Below are positions 1 through 6,431 of a DNA stretch of 35,963 bases, in pieces (positions within the stretch are counted from its first letter, which is position 1; the number at the start of each line of letters is the position of its first letter). The DNA lies in NCBI GenBank assembly GCA_023705945.1, contig BPTM01000010.1, forward strand, positions 1-35,963. Reading direction: 5' to 3'. Source of the DNA: Candidatus Heimdallarchaeota archaeon. GTDB taxonomy: Archaea > Asgardarchaeota > Heimdallarchaeia > Heimdallarchaeales > Heimdallarchaeaceae. The notes under the pieces are model-generated. The model was not told the DNA's origin. It did no database searches and worked only from the letters and a program-made list of their open reading frames with translations. A program made the position numbers and the translations under genes.

Positions 1-2
1 TT

Positions 3-203
3 AGTGTATCTAGTAGCAAAATACACTTTGGAATAAATCTGAGTTGTACAGGTTTCCCACAGCATGTTAAAGCAACATGTTTATTTGATTTGGACATAAA
101 GGAAGCTGATATGGAAGAAATTGTAGTTCAAATAACAGAGAAATATGTGGAAGAAATGCAACGAATAAAGGAAGATGTTTCAAAGACACGTTACATACAC
201 TAG
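3..203 (+). CDS. 3' end of an unidentified gene (partial)
   Basis: An open frame enters from the left edge and stops at TAG 201-203, giving the last 66 residues of a protein that ends in SKTRYIH. No ATG is needed because the gene begins outside the window. The tail holds a short beta-like stretch with two Cys (around SCTGF and ATCLF) and then an acidic amphipathic helix. I do not recognise the family. The stop lies 8 bases before queD, and GGTGA at 204-208 (immediately after the stop) serves as the queD ribosome binding site, so the gene is probably co-transcribed with queD and queC. A role in deazaguanine or pterin metabolism is only a guess from this position. Confidence 0.6.
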   Translation, partial: SVSSSKIHFGINLSCTGFPQHVKATCLFDLDIKEADMEEIVVQITEKYVEEMQRIKEDVSKTRYIH

Positions 204-211
204 GTGATTAA

Positions 212-667
212 ATGAAATTGAGGATTGCTGGTGACAAACTTACAATTGCATGTGCTCATATGCTTTCGAAACACGATAAATGTGCTCGTATACATGGTCA
301 TAATTATCAAATTGAAGTTGAAATAGAAGGAGATCTAAATGAGAGCAATATGATTATTGATTTTGGTCTTTTCAAAAAAGGTGTGAGCGAGATTCTTAAA
401 GAATTAGATCACAAAACATTACTTCCTGAAAATAGCAAGGATTTTAGCATAAAAACTAACGAGAAAGAAGTAGTGGTTACAACGTGTGAGGATAAAAGAT
501 ATAGATTCCCTAGAGAAGATGTCAAATTACTTCCAATAGAAGCAACTACAGCTGAACTTATGGTCATATATTTTCATGATTTAATTAAAAAACAATTTCC
601 AGAATTTAAAATTACAGTTATTATGTCGGAAACGCCTACAAGTAAGGTCATCTATACAGGTGATTGA
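212..667 (+). CDS. queD: 6-carboxytetrahydropterin synthase QueD / 6-pyruvoyl-tetrahydropterin synthase family
   Basis: The 151-residue protein has the full signature of the PTPS/QueD fold. Zinc-binding histidines are H16, H28 and H30 (the last two in HGHNY), the catalytic cysteine C24 lies four residues before HGH (CARIHGH), a LDHKTLL motif supplies the Asp/His pair, and SETPTSK near the C-terminus carries the pterin-binding glutamate. The family converts 7,8-dihydroneopterin triphosphate to 6-carboxy-tetrahydropterin, the first committed step to 7-deazaguanines. queC follows 61 bases downstream, so the expected end product is preQ0 for archaeosine in tRNA. GGTGA lies just before the start. 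The reaction is assigned from the family and from the neighbour; a pyruvoyl-tetrahydropterin activity cannot be excluded from sequence. Confidence 0.9.
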   Translation: MKLRIAGDKLTIACAHMLSKHDKCARIHGHNYQIEVEIEGDLNESNMIIDFGLFKKGVSEILKELDHKTLLPENSKDFSIKTNEKEVVVTTCEDKRYRFPREDVKLLPIEATTAELMVIYFHDLIKKQFPEFKITVIMSETPTSKVIYTGD

Positions 668-728
668 TTTTCGATAATACGAAAATAATATGTTGAACCT
701 ACGGGCTATTTAGAGAAGAGGATTAATA

Positions 729-1448
729 ATGAGTATAGCAATAGTATTATTCTCTGGAGGATTAGATTCTTCCGCTTGCCTTTACTGGGCTTTGGAACAA
801 TATGAAGAGATAACACTGTTAAGTTTCAAATATGGTAGCAAAGAAGATGAAGTCATTCAAAGATTGAATCTGCTATTTGCAGAAATTTACAATTTGGAAA
901 GCAAGATTATCTCTCTAGATTTCCTTGAAGAACTCTCCTCAAAAAGAGGTTCAAAACTCGCATTGTCTGAATTGGATCCTCCTGAATTTTCTAGTTTTAA
1001 GCAACTTGATGAAAGCAAATTGACAAAAGAAACTGCAAATCAAGTATGGGTTCCAGCAAGAAACATCCTATTTATATCGGTAGCTTCAGCTTTTGCAGAT
1101 AGTTACAAAGAACCGGTTCACATCTTATTCGGTGCAAACAAAGAAGAAGCATCAACATTTCCAGACAATACTCCCGAGTTTGTAGAACGGATGAATGATG
1201 CCATTAATCTAGGTTGTTTAAACGAGGTTTCTGTTCTTGCACCTTTCAATACACAAGTAAAAAGAGAGATTATTGAGTTTTTGATTGAAAAAGAGGCAAA
1301 ATTTGAGTATATGTCTTCTTGTTATCAAGTCAAAAAATGGACCAAGGAGGGATATCCTATCCATTGTGGAATTTGTGAGTCATGCCAAAGAAAAAAGAGA
1401 GCTTTTCAAGAATCAGGGGTTTCGGATCCAACATTTTATAAGAAATAA
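729..1448 (+). CDS. queC: 7-cyano-7-deazaguanine synthase QueC
   Basis: The 239-residue protein opens with the PP-loop SGGLDSS at residues 9-15, which binds and pyrophosphorolyses ATP. It ends with the zinc site typical of QueC: C198, C213, C216 and C219 in the pattern SSC...HCGICESCQRKK. QueC converts 7-carboxy-7-deazaguanine to preQ0 using ATP and ammonia. In archaea preQ0 is inserted into tRNA by archaeosine tRNA-guanine transglycosylase. The gene lies downstream of queD on the same strand; queE is not visible in the window. Length and motifs match the family. A rightward frame at 1285-1482 is only a shadow of this gene. Confidence 0.93.
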   Translation: MSIAIVLFSGGLDSSACLYWALEQYEEITLLSFKYGSKEDEVIQRLNLLFAEIYNLESKIISLDFLEELSSKRGSKLALSELDPPEFSSFKQLDESKLTKETANQVWVPARNILFISVASAFADSYKEPVHILFGANKEEASTFPDNTPEFVERMNDAINLGCLNEVSVLAPFNTQVKREIIEFLIEKEAKFEYMSSCYQVKKWTKEGYPIHCGICESCQRKKRAFQESGVSDPTFYKK

Positions 1449-1512
1449 GGCCATTTGGAAAGCAAATAGTTTTTATTTGTAGTTCGCCTCTGTATACAAT
1501 GGGGTGAAATGT

Positions 1513-2157
1513 ATGGGCCTACGTATCTTTTCAGTTAACAAAGATGGTAGTTTTTTCGAAGTTCCATCTGAGAAAGATAGTTTTCTTCGTGGTGATGGAG
1601 CTTATTTGATTGTAGATAGAAAAGAAAAGAAGATATTCATCTATCGAAAAATGGGCATATCAAGTGTTTTGGCTTATTCAGCAGCTAGAGCAGCAACCAA
1701 CCTAAATACACAGAAGGGGTCAAGATATAGAGTCATCAATATAGAGGAGGAAGAGAAGGATCGGATACTTCCGTCACTTTATAAGAAGCTAGATGTTTCG
1801 ATTTCAAGTGAGATTAAAGAAAACAAGGAATCAGAGAGAATCTCGAGAAACATTGTTTACGGTGAAAAAACCATTCCAGTTTTTGAAACGCAAAACTATT
1901 CTCCAAGCGTCCAGACTACGAAACAAGAAAGGAAAATACAACCTATAAGAAAAATTCTTCATGTAGAGAAAGAAGAGGAGAGTTACAAAACCCAAAATAT
2001 TGATGAATTAGTTAAAACGTTAGCAAATCAGATTCTTTTTGAAACTAAATTGGACAAAGCTAAAAAAATGAAAAAACCAGCTAGACATATTCTAAAAGCT
2101 GAGATGGTTAAAAAAATAGATTCGCTATTAGATAGTATATATGAGGAAGAAAGCTAA
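1513..2157 (+). CDS. Gelsolin-like domain protein (candidate)
   Basis: I start this gene at ATG 1513 (214 aa), because GGTGA at 1503-1507 then sits five bases upstream; the GTG at 1504 lies inside that site. Residues about 27-95 have the layout of a gelsolin homology domain: a strand ending in aspartate (GAYLIVD), a second strand (KIFIYRK), a long alanine-rich helix (SVLAYSAARAATNL), then a strand (RYRVINIEEEE) and a helix. The rest is charged, probably disordered, with a basic helical end (from about NIDELVKTLA onwards). Gelsolin-domain proteins are known from Asgard archaea, where they act on actin homologues. The match is by eye and the repeat is single, so actin binding is a hypothesis. 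Its stop overlaps the stop of the convergent methyltransferase gene by four bases. Confidence 0.6.
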   Translation: MGLRIFSVNKDGSFFEVPSEKDSFLRGDGAYLIVDRKEKKIFIYRKMGISSVLAYSAARAATNLNTQKGSRYRVINIEEEEKDRILPSLYKKLDVSISSEIKENKESERISRNIVYGEKTIPVFETQNYSPSVQTTKQERKIQPIRKILHVEKEEESYKTQNIDELVKTLANQILFETKLDKAKKMKKPARHILKAEMVKKIDSLLDSIYEEES

Positions 2158-3482
2158 CTACTCTCTTTCTTCATTCTCGCAATGAAAAAACCTTCAGTTT
2201 TATGAATGTGAGGATATAACGTTTGAGTTCTATTATTCAATAGATCAGATGGTATACCAATCATTGGTGAAGCTAGCATTAAGGAAAAGTTTGAGTTGTT
2301 CTTGAGAAATTGTGAAATGATCTCATGATTTTCGTCTTCAAAAAGTGAACAGGTTGAATAAACAATACATCCATCCACTTCAAGAAGCTTGGAGGCTTCA
2401 CTAAGTAAATCATTCTGTAATTTAATATACCAGTTAAGATCTCTTTGTTTAATTCTCCATTTAATGTCAGGTCTTGAAGAATAAGTCCCTGAACCAGAGC
2501 ATGGGGGATCAAGTAGAATTTTATCAAAAGTCGATTTAACAGCAGTTTTTAGATTTCTTGCGTCTGCTGATAGAATTTTAACTTCTTCAGCACCTAACAA
2601 TTTTAATCGATTAGTTAATATTTTCACCCTTTCCTTGTTTAAATCAACTGCCAAAATATTTTTCGCAGTACCAGCTAGAGCTACAATATGTGAAGTTTTT
2701 CCCCCAGGCGATGCACACATATCAAGTATTTCCTCGTCTGGTTGTGGGTCCAGAACAAGTGAAACCAAAGCAGAAGCTTTCTGTTGCACAACAAGCTTAC
2801 CATCCTTAAATTCATCTAAGCGTGGAATTGGTACAGGTGTTTCATCAATACGTATAAGATCCGGTATAGTATCAACAGGTGTATATTTAATTTCATAGTC
2901 TGTAAGATTACCAGTAATCTCATCAAAAGATGCTTTTAGGATATTAATTCTTACATACATCGGGATACTTTCAAGGAAAGATTGTAATACTTTTTCTGTG
3001 AAATCTTCTCCCCATTGCTTGATGAATTTCCTAATTATCCAAGTGTAAGTAAAATACTTCAGAGAATATTTTGAGGGTAAATCTTCTCGGTTCTCATATA
3101 GATTTTCCTCAGTCACTGATTGGATTAATTCTAACAAAGTACAAAAAGAAATATGGGCAATGGAATGATAGTGGGGTTCAAGTATTGTAGCTACTTCATT
3201 AACTGACTTATTGTTTACTTTCAACATGTGTGTAGCTATGCGTAATAATGCCCTCATATCACTCTTTATTTTTTTAAGAGAAAAATTTGATGAACTGGTT
3301 TTTATAAAAAGATCAATCCAGTTAAGTTTTCTATAAATCTCATGAACATAATAATATAGAGTAGATTCTTCTTCTCTATCTAACTTATATTGATTAACGT
3401 GAAAGCGTAAAACATTGCGTAGAGATTTCCCTTTGTCTATATCCTCTAATGCAGATATAACTATAGGAATAATAGAATCCAT
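2154..3482 (-). CDS. RsmB/NOP2/NSUN-type RNA m5C methyltransferase
   Basis: This 442-residue protein has an N-terminal NusB-like helical region (about 1-150) and a C-terminal SAM-dependent Rossmann domain. Diagnostic motifs are LDMCASPGGKTSHI (motif I, SAM binding), LLDPPCSGSGTYS (motif IV with the PPC cysteine) and YSTCSLFEDEN (motif VI with the TC catalytic cysteine). Two cysteines in motifs IV and VI are the hallmark of RNA cytosine-C5 methyltransferases. The exact target (rRNA or tRNA) cannot be read from sequence; the NusB-like front end resembles bacterial RsmB. It is transcribed leftwards, convergent with the gelsolin-like gene, and 53 bases downstream of the Nif3-like gene on the same strand. 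Confidence 0.88.
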   Translation of the reverse strand: MDSIIPIVISALEDIDKGKSLRNVLRFHVNQYKLDREEESTLYYYVHEIYRKLNWIDLFIKTSSSNFSLKKIKSDMRALLRIATHMLKVNNKSVNEVATILEPHYHSIAHISFCTLLELIQSVTEENLYENREDLPSKYSLKYFTYTWIIRKFIKQWGEDFTEKVLQSFLESIPMYVRINILKASFDEITGNLTDYEIKYTPVDTIPDLIRIDETPVPIPRLDEFKDGKLVVQQKASALVSLVLDPQPDEEILDMCASPGGKTSHIVALAGTAKNILAVDLNKERVKILTNRLKLLGAEEVKILSADARNLKTAVKSTFDKILLDPPCSGSGTYSSRPDIKWRIKQRDLNWYIKLQNDLLSEASKLLEVDGCIVYSTCSLFEDENHEIISQFLKNNSNFSLMLASPMIGIPSDLLNNRTQTLYPHIHKTEGFFIARMKKESS

Positions 3483-3535
3483 TTCATCCCAACTCTCTTC
3501 TCAGGAAGCATAGTTTTTTTTCACTATATATTGGT

Positions 3536-4342
3536 TTAGTTGGTTAAATCATTGTTAGAAATCCAGTTTACTATCTCTTGCGGATAGAAGATTACTTTCT
3601 GCTCTACTTTCATTTGTAATAACTGTGAAAACTTTCTAAGAGCGATATTACAGAAATCCTGTATTGGCAGAAATAGGAAATTCATTTTGTTTTGTTGATA
3701 ATCCTTTAATCGTTTTGAATCTAAATTGAAACTAATCACTGTAGTAACCCCTTCCTTCTTGAGTTTCTTTAGTTCTTCCAAAGATAGTTCTTGCCTCTCC
3801 AGTGCAAAACATTCAGACTCATCCATGGATGTGTTGTTAAAAGCAGTCCATCTCTTTGTGAGATGAGAAAGATTTGCTAGGAAATCTTTGAAAGAAATTC
3901 CACTAGTCTTCCAGCTATAAATGTTGTTACTTGGAGATACGGAAACTTTGTCTTGTTTAAAGTGATTGATACCAAGAGTTTGAAGAAAGTACGCAAAAGC
4001 ACCATTTTGTGAGTACAACCAACTATTAGATAGGCTCATTGTTTTGATATTATTGGTAGTTAAAGAGCGTAATAATTCAAAATCTCGCTCAGATAATGGA
4101 AAACCATTTTCAATAATTGATAAAGGCATAATAGTGATAACCAAATTAGATTTGTTTTCATTCATCGAGTGCATAAGTCTAAGATTAGCAAATGTGGAAA
4201 CGAAAATCGTTTTTATTTTAGTAGATTTTGTAACTTTCTCAGCATAAGTTCCAAACTCAATCCCAAAATCCTTACTTCGTATAACGTCTTTATCACACAT
4301 TGAACTAAGCAATGTCAGTATCTCGTCTAAAGTTTTTGTCAT
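3536..4342 (-). CDS. Degenerate Nif3/DUF34-like protein
   Basis: The 268-residue protein follows the Nif3 (DUF34) pattern: a start resembling the family's first helix (LDEILTLLSSM), a strand that in the family reads LLITHHP (here NLVITIMPLSI), a segment like the family's Ia-vyahHt block (NNIKTMSLSNSWLYSQNGAFAYFLQTLGI), and a C-terminal half that again alternates strands and helices. The metal-binding HH of THHP is replaced by IM, and the later conserved His is Ser/Asn, so the di-metal site appears lost. The fold assignment is by motif comparison only. It precedes the m5C methyltransferase on the same strand; the function is unknown. An alternative is a diverged, unrelated alpha/beta protein. 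Confidence 0.5.
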   Translation of the reverse strand: MTKTLDEILTLLSSMCDKDVIRSKDFGIEFGTYAEKVTKSTKIKTIFVSTFANLRLMHSMNENKSNLVITIMPLSIIENGFPLSERDFELLRSLTTNNIKTMSLSNSWLYSQNGAFAYFLQTLGINHFKQDKVSVSPSNNIYSWKTSGISFKDFLANLSHLTKRWTAFNNTSMDESECFALERQELSLEELKKLKKEGVTTVISFNLDSKRLKDYQQNKMNFLFLPIQDFCNIALRKFSQLLQMKVEQKVIFYPQEIVNWISNNDLTN

Positions 4343-4558
4343 TCTAACGACATTTATGATTACAACTTAAAAAAGGATTTGGGGACTTTACTAAAAGTAA
4401 AATACTTTAAAAATGAAGAAGAGAAAAAATGGTTCTCACTTCTTTGAAACAATGGTATTAGTACATATTATCAATTTGGAATAAAGCTAAAAGAAAAGTT
4501 TTAAAACAAAAGTAAGGAAGAAAAGACGTAAGCCTAATTTGTAAGATTTACAAAGAGT
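4343..4558. other. Intergenic region between Nif3-like gene and tRNA-Ser
   Basis: This 216-base A/T-rich stretch separates the leftward Nif3-like gene from the rightward tRNA. It should hold both promoters. A candidate box for the leftward gene is the A/T run near 4366-4376, and a run TTTTAAAAC lies at about 4499-4507 upstream of the tRNA. I see no open frame of note and no strong hairpin. Confidence 0.35.
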
Positions 4559-4643
4559 GCCAGGATATCCAAGCGGTTACGGAGATGCATTGGAAATGCA
4601 TTGCCCTTGAGGCGCCGGGGTTCAAATCCCCGTCCTGGCTCCA
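4559..4643 (+). tRNA. tRNA-Ser (anticodon GGA), CCA encoded
   Basis: A full class II tRNA can be folded by hand. The acceptor stem GCCAGGA (4559-4565) pairs perfectly with TCCTGGC (4633-4639). The D arm has a three-pair stem with a loop containing GG. The anticodon stem ATGCA/TGCAT encloses loop TTGGAAA, giving anticodon GGA for serine codons UCC/UCU. The variable arm is long (GCC/GGC stem), as expected for Ser. The T arm is CGGGG/CCCCG with loop TTCAAAT. CCA is encoded at 4641-4643. There is no intron. The discriminator at 4640 is T, which is odd, since G73 is usual for archaeal tRNA-Ser. Confidence 0.95.
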
Positions 4644-4694
4644 TATTTTCTTAAACATGCTCTTGAATGATGAATATATTTTTCTCTTTTAAGC

Positions 4695-4707
4695 AAATAC
4701 TTAAAAA
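4695..4707 (+). promoter_or_regulatory. Candidate BRE/TATA for the uS13 operon
   Basis: AAATA (4695-4699) followed by CTTAAAAA (4700-4707) resembles an archaeal BRE plus TATA element. Transcription would start near 4730, leaving a leader of roughly 130 bases before uS13 that includes the folded region 4741-4839. Position is inferred from spacing only. Confidence 0.45.
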
Positions 4708-4740
4708 AATATTATCTTCTCCCTTCTTGAAGTCATTAGT

Positions 4741-4839
4741 ATCTACTATGTATAGATGCTAGGCGAAGCTCAAAGGAGATAGATATTCTCCCTTTCTACA
4801 AACTGGTAGAAAGATGAGCACCACAACTCTGGGTTGTGG
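4741..4839 (+). ncRNA. Structured leader RNA with a three-way junction upstream of uS13
   Basis: Four perfect or near-perfect helices are packed into 99 bases. P1 pairs GCTCA 4768-4772 with TGAGC 4815-4819 and closes a three-way junction. P2 pairs GGAGA 4775-4779 with TCTCC 4787-4791 (7-base loop). P3 pairs TTTCTAC 4793-4799 with GTAGAAA 4806-4812 (loop AAACTG). P4 pairs CCACAAC 4821-4827 with GTTGTGG 4833-4839 (loop TCTGG). A weaker upstream hairpin pairs ATCTA 4741-4745 with TAGAT 4753-4757. It lies between the promoter and the uS13 start. A cis-acting control element for the S13-S4-S11 operon, analogous in place to the bacterial alpha-operon leader, is the likeliest role. A separate small RNA is possible. 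Confidence 0.6.
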
Positions 4840-4865
4840 AAGAGAAAAACAAACAAAGTGATAAT

Positions 4866-5312
4866 ATGTCATTTCGCCATTTAGTTAGGATAAAGTCTAC
4901 CGATTTAGAGGGTTATTTACCTGTTTCTTTAGGACTTTCTAAGATCGCGGGTGTTAACAGAAGGTTAGCACAGACAATTGTAAAAACATTGAATATTCCT
5001 TATTCTGAGCGTATTGGTACTCTTACCGATGTAAAAGTTAAGGAAATAGAAGGAGTTATTTCTGATCCTGTTGCTGCAGGTATCCCTGTATGGATGATTA
5101 ATCGAAGAAAAGATCGCCTGACTGGTGATAATTTACACATAACAGAGGCCAAACTCATTCTTCAAACAAAACAAGATATTGAGAGATATATCAAGATTCG
5201 ATGCCGTCGAGGAATTCGCCATCAGTTTAAATTAAAAGTTAGAGGTCAAAAAACCCGAACTCATGGTAAAAGCGGTGCAACTATAGGTGTATCTAAGAGA
5301 AGACAAAGGTGA
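4866..5312 (+). CDS. rps13: Ribosomal protein uS13
   Basis: This is a small-subunit head protein that contacts the 16S rRNA and the P-site tRNA region. The 148-residue sequence has the archaeal S13 pattern: FRHLVRIKSTDLEGYLPV at the front, the HhH-like SKIAGVNRRLAQTIV, and the basic tail CRRGIRHQFKLKVRGQKTRTHG. I start at ATG 4866, with GTGAT 4858-4862 as ribosome binding site; the in-frame GTG at 4836 lies inside helix P4 of the leader and has no such site. It is the first gene of an operon with uS4 and uS11. Its stop (TGA 5310-5312) overlaps the binding site of uS4, which suggests translational coupling. Confidence 0.93.
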   Translation: MSFRHLVRIKSTDLEGYLPVSLGLSKIAGVNRRLAQTIVKTLNIPYSERIGTLTDVKVKEIEGVISDPVAAGIPVWMINRRKDRLTGDNLHITEAKLILQTKQDIERYIKIRCRRGIRHQFKLKVRGQKTRTHGKSGATIGVSKRRQR

Positions 5313-5313
5313 T
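5308..5313 (+). promoter_or_regulatory. Shine-Dalgarno GGTGAT that fixes the uS4 start
   Basis: GGTGAT ends five bases before ATG 5318 and contains the in-frame GTG 5309, which is therefore the binding site rather than the start codon. The same arrangement (GTG within GGTGA, ATG about five bases on) recurs at 1503, 26684 and 33303, and marks the species' preferred site. Confidence 0.7.
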
Positions 5314-5317
5314 TATA

Positions 5318-6424
5318 ATGGGTGGAATTAAAAGACAAAGAAAGAAAATTGAAACTCCTGGTCATCCTTATGATAAAGCTCGTTTAGAGAGAGAGCTCCC
5401 TCTTGTTGGTGATTATGGTTTAAGAAATAAACGAGAATTATGGAAAGCAAGAACTATTCTTTCTACAGCTAGACAACAAGCTAGAGGCTTACTTGCTCTT
5501 GATCCTGAAGCTAGAAAAATTCGAGAAGAAGAACTTCTTTCAAGACTCTCTCGTTTTGGCATGTTACCTCAGCATAGCAACCTTGATTCTGTTTTAGCAC
5601 TTGAAATTAAAGTCATTCTTGAAAGAAGACTTCAAACAATTGTATTCAGAAAAGGTTTAGCCTCCTCTCCTTACCAAGCTCGTCAGTTTATTACTCACAG
5701 ACACATAGCTATTGGTACTGGTATCGCAACGTCTCCTAGCAGATTAATTACAGTAGCTGAAGAGGATTTAATCAACTACGCCCCTCGTTCTCCACTGAAT
5801 GATCAAAGTCATCCCTCTCGACCTCAAGCACCTCCTGCTTTTGATGCGGGACAGCCTGAGAAAAAGGAGGAACACAAACCTAGGAGAACTAGAAGAGATG
5901 GTAAACCCAGAAGGAAAGAAGCTCCAAGGAAAGAAGCTCCAAGGAAAGAAGTTCCAAAGAAAGATGCTAAACCAGAGGTAAAGAAGGAAGTTCCAAAACC
6001 AGAGGTAAAGAAGGAAGTTCCAAAACCAGAGGTAAAGAAGGAAGTTCCAAAACCAGAAGCTAAAGCAATACCAGAAGTGAAGAAAGAGGTTCCAAAGAAA
6101 GAAGCTCCAAAACCATCAGCTAAAACAATTTCAGAAGTAAAGAAGGAAGCTCCAAAGAAGGAAGCTCCAAAGAAGGAAGCTCCAAAGAAAGAAGCTCCAA
6201 AGAAGGAAGCTAAAATCCCTGACCTTGACATCTCTTTGATAAAAGGTATTGGTGCAAAAACTGCCATGCTTCTCAAAGAAAGTGGTTTTGATACTGTTAG
6301 TAAGATTGCTAATGCAACTACTGAAGAACTTTCCAAAGTTCCAGGTGTTGGTCCCGCTACTGCAACAGCTATGAATAATGAGGCTAAAGTTTTGCTTTCA
6401 AAGAAAGCGGAGAATAAGAAGTAG
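5318..6424 (+). CDS. rps4: Ribosomal protein uS4 with Lys/Pro repeat linker and C-terminal HhH domain
   Basis: Residues 1-165 are a normal archaeal S4: MGGIKRQRKKIETPGHPYD start, then the RNA-binding S4 fold (LERRLQTIVFRKGLASSPYQARQFITHRHIAIG). S4 nucleates assembly of the 30S body. Archaeal S4 usually ends near 180 residues, but this one runs to 368. Residues about 186-298 are low-complexity KKEAPKKEVPKPEVKK repeats. Residues 299-365 form two helix-hairpin-helix motifs (IKGIGAKTAMLL and VPGVGPATATAM), a nucleic-acid-binding module. Nearly the same module ends uL24 in this window. The linker is probably disordered and basic, and the HhH may reach rRNA expansion segments or DNA; that is inference. 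It is co-transcribed with uS13 and uS11. Confidence 0.92.
   Translation: MGGIKRQRKKIETPGHPYDKARLERELPLVGDYGLRNKRELWKARTILSTARQQARGLLALDPEARKIREEELLSRLSRFGMLPQHSNLDSVLALEIKVILERRLQTIVFRKGLASSPYQARQFITHRHIAIGTGIATSPSRLITVAEEDLINYAPRSPLNDQSHPSRPQAPPAFDAGQPEKKEEHKPRRTRRDGKPRRKEAPRKEAPRKEVPKKDAKPEVKKEVPKPEVKKEVPKPEVKKEVPKPEAKAIPEVKKEVPKKEAPKPSAKTISEVKKEAPKKEAPKKEAPKKEAPKKEAKIPDLDISLIKGIGAKTAMLLKESGFDTVSKIANATTEELSKVPGVGPATATAMNNEAKVLLSKKAENKK
5972..6052 (+). repeat. Three perfect 27-base tandem repeats in the uS4 linker
   Basis: The unit 5972-5998 is repeated exactly at 5999-6025 and 6026-6052. Each encodes nine residues (PEVKKEVPK). The flanks, from 5916 to 6210, hold further imperfect copies based on KKEAP. 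Perfect identity at synonymous positions implies recent slippage or unequal exchange, and repeat number may vary between strains. Confidence 0.9.
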
Positions 6425-6431
6425 GTGAAGT

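Noticed and set aside
4813-4819. GATGAGC as a C/D-box motif of a guide RNA in the uS13 leader.
   Set aside because: No matching D box (CTGA) and the bases are taken up by stem P1.
4836-4866. A longer uS13 starting at GTG 4836.
   Set aside because: The GTG sits in the 3' arm of hairpin P4 with no Shine-Dalgarno site, while GTGAT precedes ATG 4866.
5972-6210. CRISPR-like regularly spaced repeats.
   Set aside because: The repeats are contiguous, in frame and without unique spacers; they encode a protein linker.
5824-6336. A 170-residue leftward frame of repeating ASFFGTSFF units.
   Set aside because: It is the antisense of the Lys/Pro repeats in uS4 and has no ribosome binding site.
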